Shown one piece after another: positions 46,140 to 54,528 of a stretch of 64,000 bases of DNA. Made by a program: the position numbers and the translations under genes. The stretch spans positions 1-64,000 of the forward strand of contig JAHBXY010000032.1 in NCBI GenBank assembly GCA_019636275.1, read 5' to 3'. This DNA is from Planctomycetota bacterium (GTDB lineage Bacteria; Planctomycetota; J058). Numbering within the stretch: position 1 is the first letter of the stretch; each line of letters opens with the position of its first letter. The notes beneath the pieces are model-generated. The model searched no databases, had not been told where the DNA came from, and was given only the letters and a program-made list of their open reading frames with translations.

Positions 46140-48368
46140 TCACTTGCCCGGGCGCACGCGCAGCCCGCTGCGACGCGTGACGCTCACCTGCTGGCCGAGG
46201 TCGACGTAGACGACCTGCCCGAAGACGTTGGCGAGGACGTAGCGGTCGCGGCGGATCGTCAGGTCGAAGCTGCAGCCCGGTTCGACCTCGACCCCGCGCG
46301 GCAGCGCGTCGCCGCGCACGCTCACGCGCAGGCGCCCGTCGCCGCCCAGCCACAGGTCGAACGGCGCCGCGTCCTCCTCGTGCTCGACCCAGCGGCCGTC
46401 CGAGGTCTCGACCCGGCTCGTGGCCGGCAGGCCGGCCACGCCCGCGCGCCGTGACAGGGTCACGCGCGCGTTCGGGCCCAGGAACAGGCGCCCGTTGGGC
46501 CCCTCGACCTCGACCTCCTGCGCCCCGTCGCGGGCGACGCGCAGTGGGCCCCAGCCGCGCGTCGTGACCACGGCCCCGTTGCGGAGCGTGTGGGTCTCCT
46601 GCCCGCCGCCGGCCGGCTGCGCCGCCGGCAGCGGGGGCGCGGGCGTCGGGGGCGGGCGCCGCTCGGGCGCCTCGACGACCGGCCCCGGCGCGGGGGCGGC
46701 CGGGGCCGGGGCCACGCCGACGGGGGCGCCCAGGACGCGGACGGCGGCCCCCTCGCGCGCGATGCGGTAGGTGCCGGGCACCAGCGGCAGCGGCGCGGCC
46801 AGGCCGTCGACCGCCAGGAGCTCGGTCTCGGCCGGCCCCGGCAGCACGCGCGCGCGCACCTGGCCCAGGAGCTCGAGCCGCGCGCCGCTCCACAGGTCGA
46901 TCGTCTGCAGGTCCCCCGTCCGTCCGTGCGACACCCAGCGCTGGCCGGCGAGGCGCAGGTCGAGCGTCCCGGCGGTGACCTCGACGCCCTGGCCGTCGGC
47001 CGGCACGCTCAGGCGCACGCGGCCGCGCGGCTCGAGCACCGCGCGCAGGTCGGCCGGCGCGAGCAGCTCCGCGCGCACCTCGTCGCCCAGGCGCGCCCCG
47101 GCCGTGCCGCCGGCCACGCGGATGGCCACGCCGGCGTCGCCCGACTGCACGACCACGCGCCCGCGCAGGAGGCCCACCTCGCCGCCGTCGACGCCGACCG
47201 ACACCTGCCCGTCGGTCTCGAAGGTCGCCTCGCCGCGCACGCGGAAGGCGGGTCCGCCCTCGGGCGGGCGCAGCGTCAGGCGCGTGTCGGCGGCCACTTG
47301 CACGCGGGCGCCGCTGGCCTCGACCCAGGCGTTGCCCTCGGCCGTGACGAGCGCGTCCCCCGGCCAGAGCGAGAACCCTTCGGCCTCGGCCGGCTCCAGG
47401 CGGCGTGACGGCTCACCCGGGCGGTCGAGCTGGAGCTTGGCCGCGGCGCGCACGACCACGCCGACGGCCGCGCGCGGCGCCGGGGCGGGCGGCGAGACCG
47501 GGGCGGTCTGCGTCGGCGTCGGGGAACGCCGGGCCACGCGCGGCTCCGGCTCGGCCGGCGGGTCGCGCGTGTCGCCGCGGCGTTCGGCGACGAGGCCCAG
47601 GAGCACGACGCGCTCGCCCGGCTGCACCGAGACCCACTGGTCGCCCTGCTCCAGGCGCACCGGCCAGGCGTTCGCGTTGCTCGCGGCGACGCTCGCCGGC
47701 TCGCGCTCGCGCTGCGCCTTGACGTCGACGGCGTGGTTGCGCGGCAGCTCGAGCGTGTAGCCCTCGTGCGCCTGCAGGACGGCGCGGCCCGACACGCACA
47801 GCACGCGGCTGCGGCCGCGCACGTGCTCGACCTGCGCCCGGCCGTCGGTGACGACGAGCCGTCCCTCCGGCAGGAGCACGCGCGCCGCGCCCTGCTCGAG
47901 CTCGAGCCGCAGCGTGCCCTCGACGAGCTCGGGCGTCCCCTGGCGGAAGCGCACGACGGCGTCGCCGCGGGCAGAGACCTGCGCGCCGCCGGCGACGACG
48001 AGCGTCACGCGTCCGTAGGGGGTCGTGCGCAGCAGGTCGCCCTCGAGGACGACCGCCGCCGCGCCGTGGATCGACAGCGGCACGTCGACGTCGCGCCGCT
48101 GCACGCGCACGCCGCCCTCGAGCACGCGCACGACGCCGACGGGGTCGGCCTCGCCCGCGGGCAGGGCCACCGGCTGGCCGAGGGCGTCGACGACGCCGCG
48201 CACGGCCGCGCGCTCGAGGAACACGACCCCCTGCGGCCCGTCGACGACCAGGCGCGTCGGCCCGGCGGCGAGCACCGCCCCGTCGAGCGCCGGGCCGGTG
48301 CGCAGCTCGACCCGGTCGGCGCGCGCCGGGAGGGCAAGGAGGAGGAGGAGGGTCAGGGCTACGCGCAT
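46140..48368 (-). CDS. Exported FecR-like beta-rich protein 2
   Basis: A 742-residue secreted protein with a clear signal peptide (VALTLLLLLALPARA). Multiple FecR-like modules are visible (FSLWPGDALVTAEGNAWVEA; VQVAADTRLTLRPPEGG; RDAGVAIRVAG-type strands) separated by a Pro-rich linker near residue 285 and a second near 560. It is a paralogue of the downstream protein and the first gene of a five-gene unit of tightly spaced or overlapping genes leading to the Wza- and Wzc-like proteins. Its promoter should lie in 48369-48490, where I see no gene and no strong consensus promoter. Confidence 0.75.
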   Translation of the reverse strand: MRVALTLLLLLALPARADRVELRTGPALDGAVLAAGPTRLVVDGPQGVVFLERAAVRGVVDALGQPVALPAGEADPVGVVRVLEGGVRVQRRDVDVPLSIHGAAAVVLEGDLLRTTPYGRVTLVVAGGAQVSARGDAVVRFRQGTPELVEGTLRLELEQGAARVLLPEGRLVVTDGRAQVEHVRGRSRVLCVSGRAVLQAHEGYTLELPRNHAVDVKAQREREPASVAASNANAWPVRLEQGDQWVSVQPGERVVLLGLVAERRGDTRDPPAEPEPRVARRSPTPTQTAPVSPPAPAPRAAVGVVVRAAAKLQLDRPGEPSRRLEPAEAEGFSLWPGDALVTAEGNAWVEASGARVQVAADTRLTLRPPEGGPAFRVRGEATFETDGQVSVGVDGGEVGLLRGRVVVQSGDAGVAIRVAGGTAGARLGDEVRAELLAPADLRAVLEPRGRVRLSVPADGQGVEVTAGTLDLRLAGQRWVSHGRTGDLQTIDLWSGARLELLGQVRARVLPGPAETELLAVDGLAAPLPLVPGTYRIAREGAAVRVLGAPVGVAPAPAAPAPGPVVEAPERRPPPTPAPPLPAAQPAGGGQETHTLRNGAVVTTRGWGPLRVARDGAQEVEVEGPNGRLFLGPNARVTLSRRAGVAGLPATSRVETSDGRWVEHEEDAAPFDLWLGGDGRLRVSVRGDALPRGVEVEPGCSFDLTIRRDRYVLANVFGQVVYVDLGQQVSVTRRSGLRVRPGK

Positions 48369-48495
48369 GCCGCCCCTTGGTTTAGACGCGTCACCCGGCG
48401 GACGCAAGCGCAAGGACGAAGTCGCGGGGGGACGTCGGCGGGGGGCGAGGGTCACGCCCGAGCCGGAGGCCTCCGTGTTGGCTGGAGCGCCGACG

Positions 48496-50096
48496 GGCTG
48501 GATACCCGGAGCGCCGGCCTGCGATCGTCGTCAACGAAGGGCTGGGGCCGGTGGGCGCCGGCCAGCGCATGGCCTGCGATCGTCGCCGACCGCGGGGCTG
48601 GGTCGTGTGAGCGTCGGCCCGCGGGTCGCCGGGCGGGATCGTCGGCGACGACGAGGCCGGGGCTGGGTCGTGTGAGCGTCGGCCCGCGCGTCGCCGGGCG
48701 CGATCGTCGCCAACGCCGTCGACGAGCTGGTCCCGTGTGCGTCGGCCCGCGGGTCGCCGGGCGGGAACGTCGGCGACGACGAGGCCGGGCTGGCTCGTGT
48801 GAGCGTCGGCCGGCGGGTCGCCGGGCGGGATCGTCGGCGACGACGAGGCCGACGACGGGCTGGGTCGGGTGAGCGTCGGCCCGCGCGGCGCCAGGCGCGA
48901 TCGTCGCCAACGCCGTCGACGAGCTGGTCCCGTGAGCGTCGTCCGCGCGTCGCCGGGCGGGATCGTCGTCGACGACGAGGCCGTCGACGGGCTGGGTCGG
49001 GTGAGCGTCGGCTTGCGCGTCGCAGGGAGGGTTCGTCACCGACGACGAGGCCGTCGACGGGCTGGGTCGGGTGAGCGTCGGCTTGCGCGCCGGGCGGGAT
49101 CGCTGTCGACGACGAGGTTGTCGACGGGCTGAGTCGGGTGAGCGTCGGCTTGCGCGCCGGGCGGGATCGTTGTCGACGACGAGGCCGTCGGCGGGCTGGG
49201 TCGGGTGAGCGTCGGCTTGCGCGCCGGGCGGGATCGTTGTCGACGACGAGGCCGGTCGACAGGCTGGGTCGGGAGAGCGTCGACCGGCGCGTCGCAGGGA
49301 GGGTTCGCCACCGACGACGAGGCCGTCGACGGGCTGGGTCGTGTGAGCGTCGGCACGCGCGTCGCCGGGCGTGATCGTCGTCGACGACCGAGGCCGTCGA
49401 CGGGCTGGGTCGTGTGAGCGTCGGCACGCGCGTCGCCGAGCGAGATCGTCACCGACGACGAGGCTGGCCACAGGCTGGATCCCGTGAGCGTCGACCCGCG
49501 CGCCGCCGAGCGTGATCGTCGTCGACGACCGAGGCTGGCCACAGGCTGGATCCCGTGAGCGTCGTCCCGCGCGTCGCCGAGCGAGATCGTCGTCGACGAC
49601 GAGGCTGGCCACAGGCTGGATCCCGTGAGCGTCGACCCGCGCGTCGCCGAGCGAGATCGTCCCCGACGACGAGGCTGGCCACAGGCTGGATCCCGTGAGC
49701 GTCGACCCGCGCGTCGCCGAGCGAGATCGTCACCGACGACGAGGCCGACGACGGGCTGGGTCGTGTGAGCACCGGTCCGCGCGTCGCCGGGCGGGATCGT
49801 CGTCGACGACGAGACCCGCGACGGGCTGGGTCGTGTGAGCACCGGTCCGCGCGTCGCCGGGCGGGATCGTCGTCGACGACGAGGCCCGCGACGGGCTGGA
49901 TCCCGCGAGCCACGCCCCGCGCGTCGCCGGGCGGGATCGTCGTCGACGACGAGGCCCGCGACGGGCTGGGTCGTGTGAGCACCGGTCCGCGCGTCGCCGG
50001 GCGGGATCGTCGTCGACGACGAGACCCGCGACGGGCTGAATCCCGCGAGCCACGCCCCGCGCGTCGCCAGGCCAGGCGCCGCCGTCGTTGACGACG
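48496..50096 (+). repeat. Tandem array 1, about 22 units of 63-71 bp (dominant period 70)
   Basis: Anchoring on GTGAGC (or variants GTGTGC, GAGAGC, GCGAGC), units start at 48607, 48672, 48735, 48799, 48869, 48932, 49001, 49071, 49138, 49205, 49273, 49343, 49414, 49484, 49555, 49625, 49695, 49765, 49835, 49905, 49975 and 50045. Two eroded units precede them. Each unit has a GCGTCGCCG hairpin-like segment, GATCGTC, a GACGACGAG block and a GGCTGG block. Between these are interchangeable short variants, for example GTCGGC, GTCGAC, ACCGGT or CACGCC after GTGAGC. The period is not a multiple of three and no frame is kept, so the array is non-coding. It ends 43 bp from the stop of the HNH gene. Confidence 0.92.
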
Positions 50097-50139
50097 CTGA
50101 TCTCGGCGCCTTGAATCCGACCGCCGCCCGAAGGTCTCG

Positions 50140-51492
50140 CTACGCCGGCTGACCGTGAGCGCCCGGGTCGACTTGCTCGACCCCGCGCCCGATCAGACCG
50201 TCGCCGATGATCCGCAGCGCCTCCGCCGTGAGCGCCTCGACCGAGCGCGCCTCGCCTCGGTCGGCGAGCCGCGCGCCGGCCCGGCGCACGAGCTCGCGGG
50301 CCTCGGTCTTCGTGCACTCGAGGCCCACGAGCGCCAGTACGGCGATCCGCGCCGGCTCGTCCTCCTCCTGCGCCGCCCCCCGCCGCGCGCCCGTCGACGC
50401 CGCCTCGACCGACGCGGCCGGCGTGCTCACGGGCGCGACCGGCGCCGGCGCGCCCGTGAGCTCCGTCCCGTCGGCGAGGAAGAAGCGGAAGCCCACCCGC
50501 GCGTCGCCCTTGATCTCGATGTAGCCCTGATGGCGGTCAGGGTGGTGGCGATCGCATGCGAGCAGCATGCGATCCGGATCGTGCCCGGTGGCCTCGCGCC
50601 CGGGCTCGTGGTGGATGTGGAGCCGGCCCCGCGCGCCGCAGCCCGGGACCTTGCAGACGCCGCCGTCACGATCCATGACCAGGCGCCGGATCCGATCCGG
50701 GATCGTCTTCGTCACCTTGCCCGTGCCCGTGCGCAGGTCGTGCACCTCGGCGTCGCGCTTCGCCGCCGCCTCGCTGGCGGGCGAGAGCTCGACCGGCCCG
50801 TCGCGGCCTTGGAGGGTCGCCGGCGCGCCGCACTCGCACTTGTGGATCACGATCCGGTAGGCCGGCCCCGCCCCGGCCCGGCTGGCCACGCCCTCGGCGT
50901 AGCCGCGGCAGACGATCTCGAGCGCCTGCTCGTCGGTGAGCGGACGGTCGCTGTTCAGCCGCGCCAGGCGCAGGGCCTCGTCGAGCCAGCCGGCTTGCTC
51001 CTTCGTCTGCTTGATCGTGCGCCGCACGGGCGCCTCCTCGCCCTTGGCCTCCGCGACCAGGACCTCGAGCTGGCGGTTCGTGCAGGTCTTCGCCAGGTCC
51101 AGCCAGCGCTCCTCGGTCTCGGGCGTGGCCACCGGCGCGACCGTCCGCGCCTTGGTCCAGTCGACCTGGCCGGCGCGGAAGTCGATCCGCATGCGCGGCA
51201 GGCGCTCGAGCTCCCGGGCGAGCGCGATCAGCTCGCGGGCCTTCCGGTCCGAGTTGACGAAGCCGCGAGCGACCGCGTACTTCCCGATCCGCGTGTGACC
51301 GAAGGCCCGGTGCACGTCGCACCGCTCGGCGTGCAGGAGGAGGTAGGCCAGCTCGGCGGTGGCCTGCCGCTCGCGGCGGACCACGTCGGCGATCAGGGCG
51401 TCGATCCGCCGCGCTTCGTCGAGGGTCGCCTCGAGCTGGGCCTTGGGGAGCGGCTGGGACGAGGCGGAGCCTCGGCGCGAGGTCGTCTTCAT
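50140..51492 (-). CDS. HNH endonuclease, 13E12/DUF222-like, between two tandem arrays
   Basis: A 450-residue protein. Residues about 15-230 are helical and resemble the DUF222/13E12 region that precedes HNH domains in other bacteria (AELAYLLLHAERCDVHRAFG; ARELIALARELERLPRM; TCTNRQLEVLVAEAKG). The HNH nuclease domain (about 270-320) has VMDRDGGVCKVPGC, HIHHEPGR and ACDRHHPDRHQG, with two Cys pairs for structural zinc. The C-terminal 60 residues (IAVLALVGLECTKTEARELV) resemble a RuvA C-terminal-like helical module. Start ATG 51492 follows GGAGGG. No other nuclease, transposase or recombinase lies nearby. The flanking arrays are listed separately. Confidence 0.88.
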   Translation of the reverse strand: MKTTSRRGSASSQPLPKAQLEATLDEARRIDALIADVVRRERQATAELAYLLLHAERCDVHRAFGHTRIGKYAVARGFVNSDRKARELIALARELERLPRMRIDFRAGQVDWTKARTVAPVATPETEERWLDLAKTCTNRQLEVLVAEAKGEEAPVRRTIKQTKEQAGWLDEALRLARLNSDRPLTDEQALEIVCRGYAEGVASRAGAGPAYRIVIHKCECGAPATLQGRDGPVELSPASEAAAKRDAEVHDLRTGTGKVTKTIPDRIRRLVMDRDGGVCKVPGCGARGRLHIHHEPGREATGHDPDRMLLACDRHHPDRHQGYIEIKGDARVGFRFFLADGTELTGAPAPVAPVSTPAASVEAASTGARRGAAQEEDEPARIAVLALVGLECTKTEARELVRRAGARLADRGEARSVEALTAEALRIIGDGLIGRGVEQVDPGAHGQPA

Positions 51493-51542
51493 GGACCCTC
51501 CTTCGTGCGGTGTGGTTGGTCGTGGTGGCGGCGAGTCTGCGC

Positions 51543-51556
51543 TGGCCGATCGGCCA
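51543..51556. promoter_or_regulatory. 14-bp palindrome upstream of the HNH gene
   Basis: TGGCCGATCGGCCA is a perfect palindrome 51 bp upstream of the HNH start codon, followed away from the gene by a locally AT-rich island (about 51570-51640, including TTTCAAATATGTGGATTATG). It is a natural operator candidate for self-regulation or a nuclease recognition site. The rest of 51493-51790 holds no ORF that I would call a gene. Confidence 0.45.
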
Positions 51557-51790
51557 ATGCGCCACGCCAGCAATGAAGGATACCGGGGTCAGTGCCCCAT
51601 TGCGAGTTTCAAATATGTGGATTATGTGTCCCACTGGGGGCGTGGATCGCGTCAGCCGCGAGAGCGGGACTCGGAGGCGAGTCGTGGCCGAGGTCCGCAC
51701 GAGCCCGCGCTGGCTGCCGAACGGCGACGGCGCTCGACCCTCAAGCGGCGCTCAGCATGTGATAACCAACCTGACGCAGGACGCACTCAT

Positions 51791-53290
51791 GCTCACGGGC
51801 GTCAGCCACTCGACCGCCCTCGTCGACGGACCCCGGGCCGGCGTTCAGCGCCGGCACCCTGCTCAGGGGCGGCAGCCTCTCGACCGCCCTCGTCGTCGGA
51901 CCGCGGGCCGACGTCCAGCCCAGAACCGTGCTCACGGGCGGCAGCCTCTCGACCGCCCTCGTCGACGGACCCCGGGCCGGCGTTCAGCGCCGGCACCCTG
52001 CTCAGGGGCGGCAGCCTCTCGACCGCCCTCGTCGACCAACCCGGGGTCGACCGCCAGCGCCGGCAACCTGCTCACGGGCGCCAGCCTCTCCGGCCCTCGT
52101 CGTCGGACCGCGGGCCGACGTCCAGCCCGGAACCGTGCTCACGGGCGGCAGCCACTCGACCGCCCTCGTCGACGAACCCCGGCCGACGTCCCGCCCGGCA
52201 CCCTGCTCACGGGCGCCAGCCACTCGACCGCCCTCGTCGACGGACCCCGGGCCGGCGTCCCGCGCCGGCACCCTGCTCACGGGCGGCAGCCTCTCGACCG
52301 CCCTCGTCGACGAACCCCGGCCGGCGTCCCGCCCCGGGACCGTGCTCACGGGCGGCAGCCTCTCGACCGCCCTCGTCGACGAACCCCGGCCGGCGTCCCG
52401 CGCCGGCACCGTGCTCACGGGCGCCAGCCACTCGACCGCCCTCGTCGACGGACCCCGGGCCGGCGTCCCGCGCCGGCGCCGTGCTCACGGGCGCCAGCCA
52501 CTCGACCGCCCTCGTCGACGGACCCCGGGCCGACGTCCAGCCCGGCACCCTGCTCAGGGGCGGCAGCCTCTCGACCGCCCTCGTCGTCGGACCCCGGTCG
52601 ACGTCCAGCCCCGGCACCCTGCTCACGGGCGCCAGCCACTCGACCGCCCTCGTCGACGAACCCCGGCCGACGTCCCGCCCGGCACCCTGCTCACGGGCGC
52701 CAGCCACTCGACCGCCCTCGTCGACGGACCCCGGGTCGACCGCCAGCGCCGGCACCCTGCTCAGGGGCGGCAGCCTCTCGACCGCCCTCGTCGACCAACC
52801 CCGGGTCGACCGCCAGCGCCGGCACCCTGCTCACGGGCGCCAGCCTCTCCGGCCCTCGTCGTCGGACCGCGGGCCGACGTCCAGCCCGGAACCGTGCTCA
52901 CGGGCGCCAGCCTCTCGACCGCCCTCGTCGACGGACCCGGGCCGACGTCCAGCCCCGGCACCCTGCTCACGGGCGCCAGCCACTCGACCGCCCTCGTCGA
53001 CGAACCCCGGGCCGACGTCCAGCCCCGGCACCCTGCTCACGGGCGCCAGCCACTCGACCGCCCTCGTCGACGAACCCCGGCCGACGTCCCGCCCCGGCAC
53101 CGTGCTCAACGGGCGTCAGCCACTCGACCGCCCTCGTCGACGAACCCCGGCCGACGTCCCGCCCCGGCACCGTGCTCAACGGGCGTCAGCCACTCGACCG
53201 CCCTCGTCGACGAACCCCGGGCCGGCGTCCCGCGCCGCACCGTGCTCACGGGCGCCAGCCACTCGACCGCGTCGTCGACGAACTGCGGGC
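51791..53290 (-). repeat. Tandem array 2, 22 units of 67-70 bp, inverted relative to array 1
   Basis: On the plus strand each unit begins GCTCACGGGC or GCTCAGGGGC. Starts are 51791, 51861, 51930, 52000, 52070, 52137, 52205, 52275, 52344, 52413, 52483, 52552, 52621, 52689, 52759, 52829, 52896, 52965, 53035, 53104, 53174 and 53244. Read on the minus strand a unit has GTGAGC, GTCGGCCCGG, TTCGTCGACGAGG, GGTCGA and GGCTGG in the same order as array 1. Units with CTCGTCGACGAA contain the palindrome TCGTCGACGA. Multi-unit blocks are duplicated (52000-52205 and 52759-52965 share even a 3-nt deletion). Mixed 67-70 bp periods break every reading frame, so it is non-coding. It ends 16 bp from the next gene's stop. 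Confidence 0.92.
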
Positions 53291-53305
53291 CGACGGGGCC
53301 GCTGC

Positions 53306-54490
53306 CTACTCCATCCCCAGCTCCTTGCTGAACCCGAGCAGCCGGAGCCCGCCGGTCGCGCTGGTCGTGTGCAGCTCGAACAGCACGGGGGTCTCGAGGT
53401 CGGCGTCACCGGTCAGGCCGACCGCCTTGTAGAGCGCGCGCACGCTCTTCTCGGCCGCCTCGAGCCCGGGGTTGCCCTGCGCGCGCCAGGCGCGGAGCGC
53501 CGTGCGCTCGGGGGTGCGCTCGAGGTGCATCATGTAGGTGCGCGCGGTCTTGGCCGGGACGCGCACGATCCGCACGTAGCGCCGGTCGCGGCCCACCTTG
53601 CAGGCGGCCAGGGTCACGGGCTCGCGCTCGAGGAAGCGCATGACGGCGGCGCGCTCGAGGTTGGAGGCGTGCAGATGCTCGGTCGAGTAGAGCGCCTGCA
53701 CCTGCCCGCCGCGCTTCACCAGGTAGAGCTGCACCTCGCCGAGGGGGCGGTCGGCGCCGCCGCGCTGCTCGAGCACGCCCTGCACGGCGCCGACGAGCTT
53801 GAGCAGCTCGCCCTCGCGCAGGGTCGTGCGCTGGGGCGAGGGCGTGAAGGCCGCGGCGCCCTGGCGCGCGCCGGCGTAGATCAGCCCGCTCATGGTGAAC
53901 GAGCGCACGACCGGCAGGGCGACGTTGGCGTCGAAGCGCCCGCCCCAGAGCGCCGCGGCGTCGCCCTCCAGGACGGAGCGAGCGGCGAAGCGCTCGAGCC
54001 AGCCCTCCTGCTCGGTGCGCGGCTCGTCGGCGCCGGAGAGGTCCGCGCGCTGGTCGTCGCGGAAGAGCAGGCGCACGTCACGCACGTCGTCGGGCTTGAG
54101 CCGCGTGACGATCTGCGTGCCCTCGATGGCCACGGCCAGCTCGCCCGGGCGCAGCACCTTGACCGCGCCGCGCGTCCGCCCGCCGCCGCGGGCCAGCTCG
54201 ACCTCGACGAGGTCGTCGAGCCGGATGCGGTCGAGGAGCTCCTGCGGGAAGCTCTTCGAGGTGATCACGATGCGGGTCGGCTCCGCCCGCGGCGCCGGGG
54301 CCTCGACCATCGGCGTCGGGGCCGGCTCCGGCGTAGGCTCCGGCGCGGGCGCCGGCGCCTCGACGGCCGGGGCCGGGTCGACCGGCTCGGGCTCCGCGTG
54401 GTGGCTCGCCTCCTGGCAGCCCGCCGAGAGCGCCAGGGAGAGGCCGAGGGCGAGCCGCAGGCGCGGCGAGGTGGTCCGGTGCGACGACAT
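53306..54490 (-). CDS. Lipoprotein of unknown function with Pro/Glu tether
   Basis: A 394-residue lipoprotein. RLALGLSLALSAGC provides the signal and lipobox, followed by a Pro/Glu/Ala-rich tether of about 55 residues that would span the periplasm or cell wall. The globular part contains a beta-rich segment (VEVELARGGGRTRGAVKVL), an acidic helix region and a C-terminal domain with LYLVKRGGQVQALYSTEHLH. I do not recognise the fold. ATG 54490 is 38 bp after the end of the FAD oxidase gene, so they may be co-transcribed. Array 2 begins 16 bp beyond its stop. Confidence 0.7.
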   Translation of the reverse strand: MSSHRTTSPRLRLALGLSLALSAGCQEASHHAEPEPVDPAPAVEAPAPAPEPTPEPAPTPMVEAPAPRAEPTRIVITSKSFPQELLDRIRLDDLVEVELARGGGRTRGAVKVLRPGELAVAIEGTQIVTRLKPDDVRDVRLLFRDDQRADLSGADEPRTEQEGWLERFAARSVLEGDAAALWGGRFDANVALPVVRSFTMSGLIYAGARQGAAAFTPSPQRTTLREGELLKLVGAVQGVLEQRGGADRPLGEVQLYLVKRGGQVQALYSTEHLHASNLERAAVMRFLEREPVTLAACKVGRDRRYVRIVRVPAKTARTYMMHLERTPERTALRAWRAQGNPGLEAAEKSVRALYKAVGLTGDADLETPVLFELHTTSATGGLRLLGFSKELGME

Positions 54491-54528
54491 GCGAAGGACG
54501 TCCTTTCGCGGAGGGGTGAGCGCGTGGC

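Noticed and set aside
43861..48368. FecR-type anti-sigma regulators
   Set aside because: Both proteins have cleavable signal peptides and repeated beta modules, no cytoplasmic anti-sigma domain or single transmembrane helix, and no sigma factor gene is adjacent.
48452..50317. Long ORFs through array 1 read as repeat proteins
   Set aside because: They arise because GC-rich repeats lack stop codons. Unit lengths not divisible by three rotate the frame, and no start with a ribosome binding site or consistent protein repeat results.
48496..53290. CRISPR arrays beside an HNH nuclease (Cas9-like reading)
   Set aside because: Units are homologous along their whole length rather than alternating constant repeats with unique spacers, the period varies from 63 to 71 bp, and the HNH protein has no RuvC, bridge helix or other Cas feature. 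No cas1 or cas2 is present.
48496..53290. Retron or diversity-generating retroelement
   Set aside because: No reverse transcriptase gene is present and the variation is not adenine-specific.
51510..53432. Long plus- and minus-strand ORFs through array 2
   Set aside because: Same reasoning: mixed 67-70 bp units switch frames repeatedly and the composition is not that of the surrounding genes.
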